From the NCBI GenBank assembly GCA_964398365.1, contig CAYNMC010000030.1, forward strand, positions 1-41,400: a DNA stretch of 41,400 bases, given 5' to 3'. The notes under the pieces are model-generated. The model searched no databases and was not told the DNA's origin. It saw only the letters and a list, made by a program, of their open reading frames with translations. Positions within the stretch are counted from its first letter, which is position 1, and the number at the start of each line of letters is the position of its first letter. Position numbers and translations under genes: made by a program. This stretch comes from CAYNMC01 sp964398365 (GTDB lineage: Bacteria > Patescibacteriota > Microgenomatia > UBA1400 > CAYNMC01). Shown here piece after piece: positions 22,679 to 31,122 of this stretch.

Positions 22679-23464
22679 ATGAAAAACGCCGTTGAAGAGC
22701 TTATTCAAGCTTTAAACCGCCATGAACCTTTGGTGGCAATGCTCGCGCCTTCCTTCCCGATTATGTATGAATATCCCAAAATTATCGGCAAATTAAAACG
22801 CTTGGGGTTTGCCTATGTCGTTGAAGTCGCGGCTGGCGCGGAAAAAACCAACGAGCTAACCAAGAAGGCGCTCAGCGACAACCCTCAAGGTAAGTTTATC
22901 ACCAACCCTTGTCCGACAATCGTTCGGCTCATCAGAACTAAGTATCCCAAGCTTCTGGCTTATCTTTTAAAAGTGGATTCGCCGATGGTCTCAACGGCAA
23001 GACTGGTCCAAAACTGGTATCCGGATCACCAACCAGTCTTTATTGGTCCCTGCATTACCAAAAAATATGAAGCCGCCGAAGACTATTCAGGTTTGAAAAT
23101 TCTGGTTTTAACCTTCAAAGAACTTGATGAAGTTTTTAAGAGAATGAATCTTTCTGATGATGAAAGTGATATTAAGGCATATTTTGATATGGATTGGTCG
23201 CCAACACGACTTTATCCTTTGTCTGGAGGTTTAGTCCAAAGTTGCGGTCTTGCTGAAGTCTTGACCAAAGAGGAAGTCAGCCAAATCTCCGGACCGGCTA
23301 ACTGCGAAAAAGCTCTATCTGAATTTGAAAAGAGCCCCGTCAAACTTTTGGATATTCTCTGGTGCGAAGGTGGTTGTATTGGCGGACCGGGTATTGAAAG
23401 CCCTTTGACTTTAGAAGAAAGAAGGCAAAAAGTGATTAATTTCTGGGAGAGTGTGCAGAAGTAA
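22679..23464 (+). CDS. Minimal [FeFe]-hydrogenase-like protein (Fe_hyd_lg_C domain only)
   Basis: The 261-residue product consists only of the H-cluster domain. The four cysteines that hold the [4Fe-4S]-H-cluster in hydrogenases have counterparts: Cys78 in TNPCPT, Cys125 in FIGPCITKKYEA, Cys229 and Cys233 in WCEGGCIGGPG. The SPM motif (VDSPMVS, 100-105) and a GG motif (LSGGLVQSCG) are also kept. The first cysteine of TSCCP, which relays protons in true hydrogenases, is replaced by Pro77. Ferredoxin-like N-terminal domains are absent, and no HydE/F/G maturases are in the window. It may be a divergent hydrogenase, a redox sensor, or an iron-sulfur protein of the Nar1/NARF kind. It is cotranscribed with a membrane protein; its stop is 3 bases from the convergent DUF1003 gene stop. 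Confidence 0.88.
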   Translation: MKNAVEELIQALNRHEPLVAMLAPSFPIMYEYPKIIGKLKRLGFAYVVEVAAGAEKTNELTKKALSDNPQGKFITNPCPTIVRLIRTKYPKLLAYLLKVDSPMVSTARLVQNWYPDHQPVFIGPCITKKYEAAEDYSGLKILVLTFKELDEVFKRMNLSDDESDIKAYFDMDWSPTRLYPLSGGLVQSCGLAEVLTKEEVSQISGPANCEKALSEFEKSPVKLLDILWCEGGCIGGPGIESPLTLEERRQKVINFWESVQK

Positions 23465-23467
23465 AGT

Positions 23468-23854
23468 TTATTTTTTTTTGAATGTCCTCACCTCTTCTTG
23501 CAGCTCGTAAATCATCTTTTGAATCTGATTCAACTTTTCTGCTTCTTTCTCGCCATTGGCAAGGCTCTCCAAAAGTTTCTCTTTCATCTTAATCTGCTGA
23601 AGAGCTTCGCGGTGATCATGCTTTTCTTCGCGGCGGTTGGAGGCGGCCAGATAAACTACCCAGATAAAAATCGCCTCCAGAGAAATCCAAAGCATAAAAT
23701 ATTCCAGATTAAAACGGAAAATAAACCAGATTAGCACCAGCAGCGTATGAAGTACCACTGCCCACCACGAACCAAAAAAACGCGTCATCAGGCGGCTTAA
23801 TTTTTCAATGGTGTTTTCTTGACGATTATTTATCATTTCCTTTATATTAACCAA
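23468..23854 (-). CDS. DUF1003 family membrane protein
   Basis: The 128-residue product has two transmembrane helices (about 28-47 and 52-70). It carries the DUF1003-type core FFGSWWAVVLHTLLVLIW, then LWISLEAIFIWVVYLAASNR. A charged coiled coil follows to the C-terminus (EEKHDHREALQQIKMKEKLL and on). Members of the family are small two-helix membrane proteins of unknown function. It converges on the hydrogenase-like gene with 3 bases between the stops. Confidence 0.82.
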   Translation of the reverse strand: MVNIKEMINNRQENTIEKLSRLMTRFFGSWWAVVLHTLLVLIWFIFRFNLEYFMLWISLEAIFIWVVYLAASNRREEKHDHREALQQIKMKEKLLESLANGEKEAEKLNQIQKMIYELQEEVRTFKKK

Positions 23855-24013
23855 TTAAAGTAAAGAACTGCAAGTAAACATCCTGCCGAAAGCAAATTGA
23901 TCCTCCTCTTAAACGGGTTGTTCAGCCAGTTTATACCAACCGCCTTATATAGCAACGAGGTTATCCCACTCAGGCAATCCAACTCACCCCAACTAGCAAC
24001 CTCCCTTCTTTGC

Positions 24014-24047
24014 TTTAAATCTAATGATTCGAATCATTAGATTTAAA
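24014..24047. promoter_or_regulatory. 34-bp perfect palindrome over the 3' end of the TrpR-like gene
   Basis: The left arm TTTAAATCTAATGATTC is mirrored exactly. The stop codon of the TrpR-like gene lies inside it. The core AATGATTCGAATCATT is the same as in the palindrome at the gene's promoter. No T-run follows on the minus strand, so a second binding site for the encoded repressor is as likely as a terminator. From 23855 to 24013 I see no other feature. Confidence 0.8.
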
Positions 24048-24492
24048 AAGGCTTTGGTTTTTTCCGTTGCACCTCGTATTTTAAGGAACGCCAGATTTCT
24101 GCGCCTTTGCCACGGCCCGCTGTCGGCATTGTCCTTAAAATTGTTTTTTCAACCTTGTCTAAAAACTCCTCTATTCTCTCGTCTTTGATAATTTTATCAA
24201 GGATGCGATGATAACCTTGAGCGCCAAATTTTAAGAAGGTGTTAACGTGAGTTACGGTACCTTGACTCACCCGCAAAATTGCCTTAATTGCTTGATAGTC
24301 ATAACCCTTTTTCAAAAGCAGGGCGATGGCTAACCTTTTGGCTAACATGATTTTTTCCGTTGGTGTTAAAAATTCAGAAATAAACTCCAAGGCTTCATCT
24401 TCTCTTTGAATATTGATAAGAGTTTTTAAAAAGATGTTTAAAATTCTTTGATAAACATCTTCTCTTATGGGGTATTTAGAAACCTGAGTCAT
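24043..24492 (-). CDS. TrpR/YerC-like DNA-binding repressor
   Basis: The 149-residue product resembles the TrpR-like YerC/YecD family. The helical segment DEALEFISEFLTPTEKIMLA (35-54) is followed by the HTH region KRLAIALLLKKGYDYQAIKA and VSQGTVTHVNTFLKFG. The family binds operator DNA as dimers, with or without an amino-acid corepressor. Palindromes with a shared 16-bp core bracket the gene, one just downstream of the -10 box and one over the stop codon, which suggests self-repression. The family norm is about 100 residues; here a basic tail of 35-40 residues (GRGKGAEIWRSLKYEVQRKK) is added. Confidence 0.9.
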   Translation of the reverse strand: MTQVSKYPIREDVYQRILNIFLKTLINIQREDEALEFISEFLTPTEKIMLAKRLAIALLLKKGYDYQAIKAILRVSQGTVTHVNTFLKFGAQGYHRILDKIIKDERIEEFLDKVEKTILRTMPTAGRGKGAEIWRSLKYEVQRKKPKPF

Positions 24493-24499
24493 TTTTCTT

Positions 24500-24559
24500 A
24501 TTCAATGATTCGAATCATTGAATTTAATTTAGCTTAACAAAAGTTAAAGGGATTGTCAA
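24500..24559 (-). promoter_or_regulatory. Promoter and operator of the TrpR-like gene
   Basis: TTGACA (24554-24559), 17 bp, TAAGCT (24531-24536) on the minus strand. A perfect 24-bp palindrome (24500-24523, arm ATTCAATGATTC) begins at about +1 and ends 8 bases before the ATG at 24492, so a bound dimer would block transcription start or early elongation. Confidence 0.75.
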
Positions 24560-24741
24560 GAAAAACGATTTCTGACCCTCCTTTTGCAACCTCGCTGTTT
24601 AGACTGTGTTAATGAGAATAAAGCCACATCCTTGCACTTAAAAAGAAGTGTTTCTCCAACGAGAAAACGTGCTTAAAAATCTTTCTTTAACCATCATTTA
24701 AAAAGTTTATTTTAGATACAAATGCGGCCCCTCTGCTAATT

Positions 24742-24777
24742 CATCACAATTTTTTGCGATCGCAAAAAATTGTGATG
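24742..24777. repeat. GCGATCGC-centred palindrome, copy 3
   Basis: A perfect 36-bp palindrome with arm CATCACAATTTTTTGCGA. It ends 2 bases from the ndk stop codon and thus may end ndk mRNA, although the T-run (TTTT) is on the opposite side. The arm composition differs from copy 1, but pairing is kept. Confidence 0.9.
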
Positions 24778-24779
24778 TT

Positions 24780-25253
24780 TTAACTTCTTTCTTCTACCGA
24801 ATAAACATAAAGGTATTCGGCTTTATCGTAGTCAAAAATCTCGTGCGGCTGAAAAACCAATTTTTCTTCCTTTTCGGCGGTTTTGGCTGAATCCGAAGCA
24901 TGAATAAGGTTCATTTGCTGACTCATAGCAAAATCTCCCCTAATCGAACCGCCTTCGGCCGCTCTGCCTAAAGTGACGCCACAAAGCTTGCGTACCGTCT
25001 CCACCGCTTCCACTCCCTCCCAAAGCATCGCAATAATTGGCGAAGACTGCATGTAATTTTTGAGGTCTCCAAAAAAGGGTTTATCTTTATGATGGGCATA
25101 CCAACGTTCCAGAATTTGGTCATCCAAACGCATCATCTTAATCCCAATCAATTTCAGCCCTTTACGTTCAAAACGGTGGATAATCTCACCAATCAAACCT
25201 CGCTGAATCCCATCAGGCTTTACCAAAACCACAGAATGTTGAAGGTTTTTCAT
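24780..25253 (-). CDS. ndk: Nucleoside diphosphate kinase
   Basis: The 157-residue product has KPDGIQRGLIGEIIHRFERK near the start and the active-site motif NLIHASDSAKTAEKE, where the His receives the phosphate. It balances nucleoside triphosphates with ATP as donor. It is close to the usual 140-150 residues, with a slightly longer C-terminus (DYDKAEYLYVYSVEERS). It has a ribosome binding site GGGGAGA and lies 19 bases after the M16 peptidase gene in the same operon. Confidence 0.97.
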   Translation of the reverse strand: MKNLQHSVVLVKPDGIQRGLIGEIIHRFERKGLKLIGIKMMRLDDQILERWYAHHKDKPFFGDLKNYMQSSPIIAMLWEGVEAVETVRKLCGVTLGRAAEGGSIRGDFAMSQQMNLIHASDSAKTAEKEEKLVFQPHEIFDYDKAEYLYVYSVEERS

Positions 25254-25272
25254 AAATGTCTCCCCGTTTAAT

Positions 25273-26556
25273 TTATTTTAGTATATTTTCAAATTGACGT
25301 CTATCCCCGGCTTTATAAGGACCGATGACCGCTAAATTAAGTTTTTCTGGTCGAAAAATTTGCTCAGTCACCGCTAAGACATCTTCAAGGCTCACCGCCT
25401 CAATTTGGCTGATAATCTCATCGGGCGAGCGTACTTTGCCTTCCAAAAGATAATCTTCGGCATACATCCCCGCAACTTCTTGACTGTCTTCTAAATCTAA
25501 AATCAGTTTGCCCTTCAGATACTCTTTTGCCTTTTTCAATTCCTGGCTTTTGATGGCAGCGGTCCTTTTTTTAACTTTAAGGTACTCTTTAAGGGTTAAA
25601 GCCACAGCTTCGCCAGCCTTATCAATGGCAGTGCCTGCCTGAGTCATTAAATAACCATTGTCCAAATAAAGCTGGGAGTTAGTTTTAACATAATAAGCCA
25701 AGCCCCGTTTTTCTCTGATTTCCATAAATAAGCGCGAGGACATGTTGCCGCCTAAAATAGTCGCTAAAACTGCCAGCGCATAACGTTTTTTGCTTGCTCT
25801 TTTAAAGGTTCTGACTCCCAAACAAAAATGAGCCTGCTCGGTTTTTTTAAAACGGAAATGAAGTTTTGGTTGCTGCTGAGAAAACGCCAACGGCTTAAAA
25901 CCGGTTTTTCTCTCGCCAATTTCTTGGCTGGGCAAGAGAAAGTATTTCTCGGCTAAACTTGGCACTTGAGGAGAAACCGCGCCGGCAATCGCCATAACCA
26001 TATTTTTTGGTTGATACCATCGTTTTAAATAAGTCAAAAAATCAGTCCTTTGAATTTGGCTGATGGTTGCTGGCGTACCTACCGTCTCCCAGCCTAACGC
26101 TGTCTGGCCGTATAAAAGTGTTTCAAAATCAAGTGCCACTTTAGCCATCGGTTGATCGTTATACATCTTAATCTCCTCAATAATCACACCCCTCTCTTTT
26201 TCTATTTCCTGAAGTTCAAGGAGCGGCCGGAAAACCAGCTCCGCTAAAATCTCCAAGGCCAGCGGTAAATGTTGCTTGGCTGCCTTAACATAAAAACCGG
26301 TGTACTCTTTGCCGGTAAAAGCATTAAACTCCGCTCCAATACCATCAACCGCCGCCGCCAGTTTTAAACTCGTGGGGTATTTTTTGGTACCCTTAAAAAC
26401 CATGTGTTCCAGAAAATGAGCCAGGCCTCTTTGAGCCTGAGTTTCGTAACGACTGCCCACGCCCACCATTAAAAGGGCGGTCACCGAGCGCACAGAAGCC
26501 ATGGGAACGGTAAGCAGGGTGAGACCATTAGCCAGAATATTTTTGGAATAATCCAT
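25273..26556 (-). CDS. M16 family zinc peptidase
   Basis: The 427-residue product has the inverted zinc motif HFLEH (His47, Glu50, His51), followed by a third ligand Glu in the GVIIEEIKMYNDQP segment near residue 127. The second half has the inactive M16 C-terminal domain, with the family motif SSRLFMEIREKRGLAYYV. Single-unit M16 peptidases act as dimers on peptides or misfolded proteins. No signal peptide is present. It is 4 bases after the ATPase gene and upstream of ndk. Confidence 0.95.
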   Translation of the reverse strand: MDYSKNILANGLTLLTVPMASVRSVTALLMVGVGSRYETQAQRGLAHFLEHMVFKGTKKYPTSLKLAAAVDGIGAEFNAFTGKEYTGFYVKAAKQHLPLALEILAELVFRPLLELQEIEKERGVIIEEIKMYNDQPMAKVALDFETLLYGQTALGWETVGTPATISQIQRTDFLTYLKRWYQPKNMVMAIAGAVSPQVPSLAEKYFLLPSQEIGERKTGFKPLAFSQQQPKLHFRFKKTEQAHFCLGVRTFKRASKKRYALAVLATILGGNMSSRLFMEIREKRGLAYYVKTNSQLYLDNGYLMTQAGTAIDKAGEAVALTLKEYLKVKKRTAAIKSQELKKAKEYLKGKLILDLEDSQEVAGMYAEDYLLEGKVRSPDEIISQIEAVSLEDVLAVTEQIFRPEKLNLAVIGPYKAGDRRQFENILK

Positions 26557-26560
26557 AAAA

Positions 26561-28753
26561 TTATTTAATTGCTTTAGTATATCTTTCTCGGCTGACTCTT
26601 AAAATTTTATCACGGTTTTTGTTGCGACACTTGGGTAAAGGCAGGGTAAAAGCATGAAAGGGGTTGCTGGTTAGATTATCAATCGAAAGTTTAAGGGCTA
26701 ATTGATATTTGCCTAAAGAAACTAAATCTTTGGGTTCAAAAGTCTCGCCAAATTCCGCCGCCAGAAACCGGGCATCACTGGCGCCGACAATAAATGACAA
26801 GAGTGAACCAACATTGCCAAAAATAGCCTTCATCACCTCTTCGGTAAGTTGGCCAATGTATTGATTGGCAACCGTGAGGTTAAGCCGGTACTTGCGGGCT
26901 TCGGACAAAATTTTAACAAAAGAAGAAGTCGCAAAATTCTGAAACTCATCAACATAAAGATAAAAGTCTTGACGCTCTTCTTCGGCTATCTTCACCCGGT
27001 TCATGGCGGAAAGCTGAATTTTGGTAATAAACATCGCGCCCAGCAAAGCCGCGTTATCCTCGCCCAGCCGGCCTTGAGAGAGGTTAACAATAAGAATCTT
27101 TCTTTCATCCATAATTTTGGTCAAATCTACGGTTGAATGCTCAAAACCAATAATTTGGCGGATTGTGGGCGAGGAAACAAACTGGCCAACTTTATTGAGA
27201 ATCGGCGAGATGGCTTCAACCCTAAGTTTTTCACTCATTTTGTTAAATTCGTTCAGCCAGAAACTGCGCAAAACCTTATCTTTTAATTCAAAAACTACCC
27301 GCTCGCGAAATTTAGTTTCTGCCAAGAGACGCGGCACATCCACCAAAGTTGAGCCGGGCCGCGAAAGCAAGGTAAGAATGGTGTTGCGCAAAATATACTC
27401 CAAGCGTGGCCCCCAAGAATAGTGATAAAGTTTGTAAAAAATGGAAACGATGCCTGAGGCTACCAGTTCGGCATGTTCAGGTTCCAAAACCTCAAAAATG
27501 TTTAACCTAAAGGGATGATGAGTATCGGCCGGATCCAAATAGCAAACATCATTAATACGAGAAGCCGGAATGTAATCCAGTAAAATTTCCGATAAGTCAC
27601 CATGGGGATCAATCACGGCCACGCCCTCGCCGTGACGGATATCATTGATTGCCATATTGGCAATGAGAGTAGATTTTCCGGTGCCGGTTTTGCCAATAAG
27701 ATAAACGTGTTTCCGGCGGTCTTCTCTCTTGATGCCAAAGGTTACCATTTGGTTGCGGAATTCAGTTTTGGCGAAAAAATTAATCTCTCGTTTTTGGGTC
27801 TCACTTAAACCCAAACTCACCGGTAGATTTTCTGGCGCTTCGGACAAAAAGGTACCACCCCAAGCGATATTTTTAAGGCGCGCCAGAGGTTCGGCAGGTA
27901 AATGCCAAAGAGTAGCCAACTCTTCAATGTTTAAGTATTGACAAGAGGGAACGGCGTAAAAGCGCCGCGCCAAAATTGCCTCAAGTAAAGCCTTTTTAAA
28001 CAGTTTTGGTTTTTTAAGCGTTAAACTGTTCCCCTCCCCTAAAGTAAATGTGCCAAAGGCACCGGCAAGGTAAGCCAGAAAGGCATCGCTGGCTTTCTGA
28101 TTAACGGAAATCGTCAGAAGCCGAATACCTGTCCAAAAAGCCTTATGAAGAATTTTCTGACTGATTAAGCGACTGGCGGGATGAGCCTTAGTGTGGAACC
28201 GACCAAGTTCATCACGCGTCTGGACGCCTTTTTCAAGCAGGCGCTGAGCGCTTGAATAATAAGAGGGAGGTGCCGGCGCCAAAACCAGTTGAATTAGCGC
28301 TTTATCTGCCGGTGTGGCTTTCCCCAGAATACCCAGCAGTGAAGAAAGAGGATCAACCTCTTTAAAATCATGATAAGTTTTTAAAGGCAAATAATAGGCC
28401 GAGCTAAGGGCAAGCTGGCCGCAACTCCAATTAACTGCCTGTGGCGTTTTTTCTTTTAAGAAGAACCACGAAGGTAAATAATCTTTAATGCGGTTAATCA
28501 TGGCTTTGGGATACTGGGCAATTAACTGGGAAAAAAAATAACGCTCAATCTCCTCCGCCACCACCGCATAAAAATGCACCAGTTGGTTCTCAAGGGCAAT
28601 TTCCAAAGCCAAAGCTTTTCTCTTGCCTAAAAGTGCTTGAAAAAACGGCGTTTTATAATCAGAAAAAACTGCCAGAAGCGCTGCGGCCGCCTCCGGTGTT
28701 TCTTGGGAATCTTTGGGGACCCGGATTTCAAAAACAACTTGCTTGGTCACCAT
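26561..28753 (-). CDS. TraG/HerA-like type IV secretion ATPase
   Basis: The product is 730 residues from the ATG at 28753; the earlier in-frame start at 28792 adds 13 residues without family similarity. The N-terminal half is an uncharacterised region typical of these proteins in this bacterial group. The C-terminal half is a RecA-like ATPase: Walker A LIGKTGTGKST, VIDPHGDLSE, Walker B DFYLYVDEFQNF and the finger region ILSEARKYRLNLTVANQYIG. Similar proteins couple DNA or protein to type IV secretion or pilus machinery, or handle DNA (HerA). No other secretion genes are present in the window, so its partner is unknown. Confidence 0.9.
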   Translation of the reverse strand: MVTKQVVFEIRVPKDSQETPEAAAALLAVFSDYKTPFFQALLGKRKALALEIALENQLVHFYAVVAEEIERYFFSQLIAQYPKAMINRIKDYLPSWFFLKEKTPQAVNWSCGQLALSSAYYLPLKTYHDFKEVDPLSSLLGILGKATPADKALIQLVLAPAPPSYYSSAQRLLEKGVQTRDELGRFHTKAHPASRLISQKILHKAFWTGIRLLTISVNQKASDAFLAYLAGAFGTFTLGEGNSLTLKKPKLFKKALLEAILARRFYAVPSCQYLNIEELATLWHLPAEPLARLKNIAWGGTFLSEAPENLPVSLGLSETQKREINFFAKTEFRNQMVTFGIKREDRRKHVYLIGKTGTGKSTLIANMAINDIRHGEGVAVIDPHGDLSEILLDYIPASRINDVCYLDPADTHHPFRLNIFEVLEPEHAELVASGIVSIFYKLYHYSWGPRLEYILRNTILTLLSRPGSTLVDVPRLLAETKFRERVVFELKDKVLRSFWLNEFNKMSEKLRVEAISPILNKVGQFVSSPTIRQIIGFEHSTVDLTKIMDERKILIVNLSQGRLGEDNAALLGAMFITKIQLSAMNRVKIAEEERQDFYLYVDEFQNFATSSFVKILSEARKYRLNLTVANQYIGQLTEEVMKAIFGNVGSLLSFIVGASDARFLAAEFGETFEPKDLVSLGKYQLALKLSIDNLTSNPFHAFTLPLPKCRNKNRDKILRVSRERYTKAIK

Positions 28754-28804
28754 GACAAGAGTATGGTAGCAAAAAATACCAAAGATTACCACCTCTCACG
28801 CAAA

Positions 28805-30049
28805 TTAAGCAGTTTTTTCTTCTCCGGGCCACTCTTGAGGCACTTCCGGCGGCGGCCAGCCTGTCTCGGTTTCTTCTGCCGGCGGCAAAGTTTGCCCACT
28901 CTCGGTTTGTTTTTTACCGCCGCCTTTACCGCGCAAAAAAGAAATTAGCAGGGTAAGTATAAATAACCCCACGCTGACCAAAGCCACCTTCTGCCAAAAA
29001 TCTTTGCCCCGCCAGAATGGTTCAGGCTTGGGTGGAATAAACGCCGCAGGTTCTGCCGTAGGAGTGGCTTCAGTTGTGGGCGAGGGGGAAAATTCCGCTC
29101 CGCCTTCACCAGGCAAAAGTGAAGCGGTCGGCTCGCTTGGCGGCAAGGAGGTGGCGGGCGTGGGTGAAATGATGATTACTTCTGCCGGACTGCTTGGACC
29201 GGGCCAACCGCCTTTTTCTTCTGCCGGTGAGGGTGAAGGTAGACTACCACCTGCCCGCGCTGAGACCTCGACGCTGTAACCTGAAGAACCGCAAGAGTTA
29301 ACACTGGTGAGGGCAAAATAATACTTCCGACCGCTGGCCATTCCCGAAACGGTATATTGGGTCCCCTTGCCAAGGTTGGGAGCTCCATAAATATAGCCGC
29401 GGCTCACCAAACCATAAACAAGGGTGTAATAATCGGCATTGGCTACCGCCTCCCAGTTAAGTGTCACTTGACCAATTCCCGGGCCGGTCTTTGCCTGAAG
29501 GTTTTGAGGAGGTTGGGGTGCTAAACAAGTTTCGGCCGGAGGCGTCGGGCTGGCAGCAGTTTTGGGCTCAACAAAGTAACTCGCCCCTTTAAGGGTTTCG
29601 CAGCTTACCAGTTCCCGAGTGGTCTCAGCCTCCCAAATATTGGTATCGTTAAACCTGCTGCCCTGCTGGCAGATAAAGTTAAGATAGCCTTCGCCACCCG
29701 TGTGGGTGCTTAAGGTCAAATTTGCCAGCCAGCTTTGGCCAGAAAAGCGACTGCCGCTGAAATTCAGGGTAAGCTTACCCTGATCTTTAAGAATCCTTTG
29801 GAGATGCAACGGAAAAACTGCTGAAGGCTCGACTTTATCCACCCAAAGAATATTCTGAGGGTAAATCAGCTCGACATCCACACCGTTAACCGTTTTCCCT
29901 TCAGTATCCAGAATCAAGGAAACGACAAACTGCTGGCCGGAAACTACGGTTTTGCTCTCAGGATTAAGTAAAAGCTTGGCGGCTTGAACTTGAGAAGGGA
30001 AAAATAAAAATAGGAAAAAAAATAAACTAAAAATTGTTAATTTTTTCAT
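28805..30049 (-). CDS. Surface protein with cohesin-like and fibronectin type III domains
   Basis: The 414-residue product has a signal peptide (1-23), a cohesin-like domain (about 24-165: KLLLNPESKTVVSGQQFVVS, VNGVDVELIYP) and a Fn3 domain (about 185-275: PPQNLQAKTGPGIGQVTLNW, YYFALTSVNSCG). A Pro/Ser-rich linker follows, then a transmembrane helix (about 352-372) and a short charged cytoplasmic tail. It is a cell-surface protein. The gene for a dockerin-like protein lies 8 bases upstream in the same operon, so the two probably interact. Confidence 0.88.
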   Translation of the reverse strand: MKKLTIFSLFFFLFLFFPSQVQAAKLLLNPESKTVVSGQQFVVSLILDTEGKTVNGVDVELIYPQNILWVDKVEPSAVFPLHLQRILKDQGKLTLNFSGSRFSGQSWLANLTLSTHTGGEGYLNFICQQGSRFNDTNIWEAETTRELVSCETLKGASYFVEPKTAASPTPPAETCLAPQPPQNLQAKTGPGIGQVTLNWEAVANADYYTLVYGLVSRGYIYGAPNLGKGTQYTVSGMASGRKYYFALTSVNSCGSSGYSVEVSARAGGSLPSPSPAEEKGGWPGPSSPAEVIIISPTPATSLPPSEPTASLLPGEGGAEFSPSPTTEATPTAEPAAFIPPKPEPFWRGKDFWQKVALVSVGLFILTLLISFLRGKGGGKKQTESGQTLPPAEETETGWPPPEVPQEWPGEEKTA

Positions 30050-30057
30050 AAATTTGG

Positions 30058-30789
30058 TTATTTCTCGCCTTCGGTCCCGACGCCGGTATCGCTTAACAAC
30101 GACTGGTCCCGGCCGGTAATTTTACCATCAAGATCTAAATCCGCTGCCTTTAATTCTTCAGCACTAGCGCTGCCGCCTCTGGCAAGTAGCGACCAAAGAT
30201 AATCCTGATCCAGTTGATCAACCTTATCATCCTGGCCAGTTTCTGGGAGTTTAAGATCGCCAGGCAAAAGGGGTTTTTCGGTAAAATCCAAAACGGCCGG
30301 ACCCAAACTGAGGTTTTCAAAACGGCGCTGGAGATGCAAGGGACCTTTCAGCCAAAAAGTGTAACTCCCAGCCAAAGCACTTTGGTCCACGGTAATTGAG
30401 CCGTGAAAAATTTCCGGCTGCTGGGAATCTTGGGAAACCGGTAAGTTTTCAAAAGTAAAAGTCTGGCCATTTTGGGGATTTAAGCCCTTTAAAAAAATCG
30501 GCTGGGCCGACACGGCCGTGGCAACCCCTCTAAGCTTAAGTTTAAAAGCCACGGTTCTTTCTGTAGAAGGCGGATTAAAAACCGGCTCGCCTTGATAAAT
30601 GGTCGGAAGATTCCGAGAGGAAAGAAAAACCAGCCAAAAAAACAGGGGTACTGCCAACCAGCAACTTGCAAACACCCAAAGCCGCAGGTAACTTTTAATC
30701 GCTTGGCGGTCGGCCAGCAACCACCAATTTAAAGAAAAAACCTCAGTTTTTTTTGACAAAAATTTTTTAACACCCTGCTTTTTTTTCAT
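30058..30789 (-). CDS. Membrane-anchored protein with dockerin-like C-terminus
   Basis: The 243-residue product has an N-terminal cytoplasmic basic region, a helix at about 35-58 and an extracellular beta-rich domain (TVAFKLKLRGVATAVSAQPI; DFTEKPLLPGDLKLPETGQ). The C-terminal acidic segment ADLDLDGKITGRDQSLLSDT has the calcium-binding spacing of a dockerin half-repeat (D-x-D-x-D-G-K). Only one clear half-repeat is present, so it may be incomplete. It heads the two-gene operon with the cohesin/Fn3 protein and is preceded by a purine-rich leader. Confidence 0.82.
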   Translation of the reverse strand: MKKKQGVKKFLSKKTEVFSLNWWLLADRQAIKSYLRLWVFASCWLAVPLFFWLVFLSSRNLPTIYQGEPVFNPPSTERTVAFKLKLRGVATAVSAQPIFLKGLNPQNGQTFTFENLPVSQDSQQPEIFHGSITVDQSALAGSYTFWLKGPLHLQRRFENLSLGPAVLDFTEKPLLPGDLKLPETGQDDKVDQLDQDYLWSLLARGGSASAEELKAADLDLDGKITGRDQSLLSDTGVGTEGEK

Positions 30790-31072
30790 CTTTTTTCAGC
30801 CTCCGTTTTTAACCTTCAATTGATAATTCCCGTCACTAAAGCTAATGCCCAACCGCTCATTATTTTCTTCTCAACCTCACTCCTTCCGCCCAGCCACCAC
30901 CTTTCACTAACCTTATCCCAAATCCCCACTTCCCTCGCCCCTCACTTCACTCCACCTCTTCTGCCACTCGCTCCTCACTCCTCAATCAACCGCAATTAGT
31001 CTCAACCACCTGGAATTAACTACCAAGCCCAAACTCCAAAACCAGCCTACAAATAAACTCGCTTCTTGTCAA
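30790..31072 (-). promoter_or_regulatory. Promoter and long purine-rich leader of the dockerin/cohesin pair
   Basis: On the minus strand TTGACA (31067-31072) and TAGGCT (31044-31049) are 17 bp apart. The start of transcription near 31037 gives a leader of about 250 nt that is G- and A-rich (repeated GGAGTGAGG-like words). No gene lies within 30790-31111. Confidence 0.55.
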
Positions 31073-31078
31073 GCCTCC

Positions 31079-31122
31079 CAGTCTTCAAGGATCAACCTTC
31101 AAGGATCAACCTTAAAAGTCTG
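31079..31122. repeat. Hairpin repeat (AAGG-ATCAA-CCTT), tandem copy
   Basis: AAGGATCAACCTT occurs twice in a row, flanked by CAGTCTTC and AGTCTG. It is the reverse orientation of the elements at 9913-9945 and in argS (36477-36497). It overlaps the 3' end of the phosphatidyltransferase gene and may act as its terminator. Confidence 0.7.
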
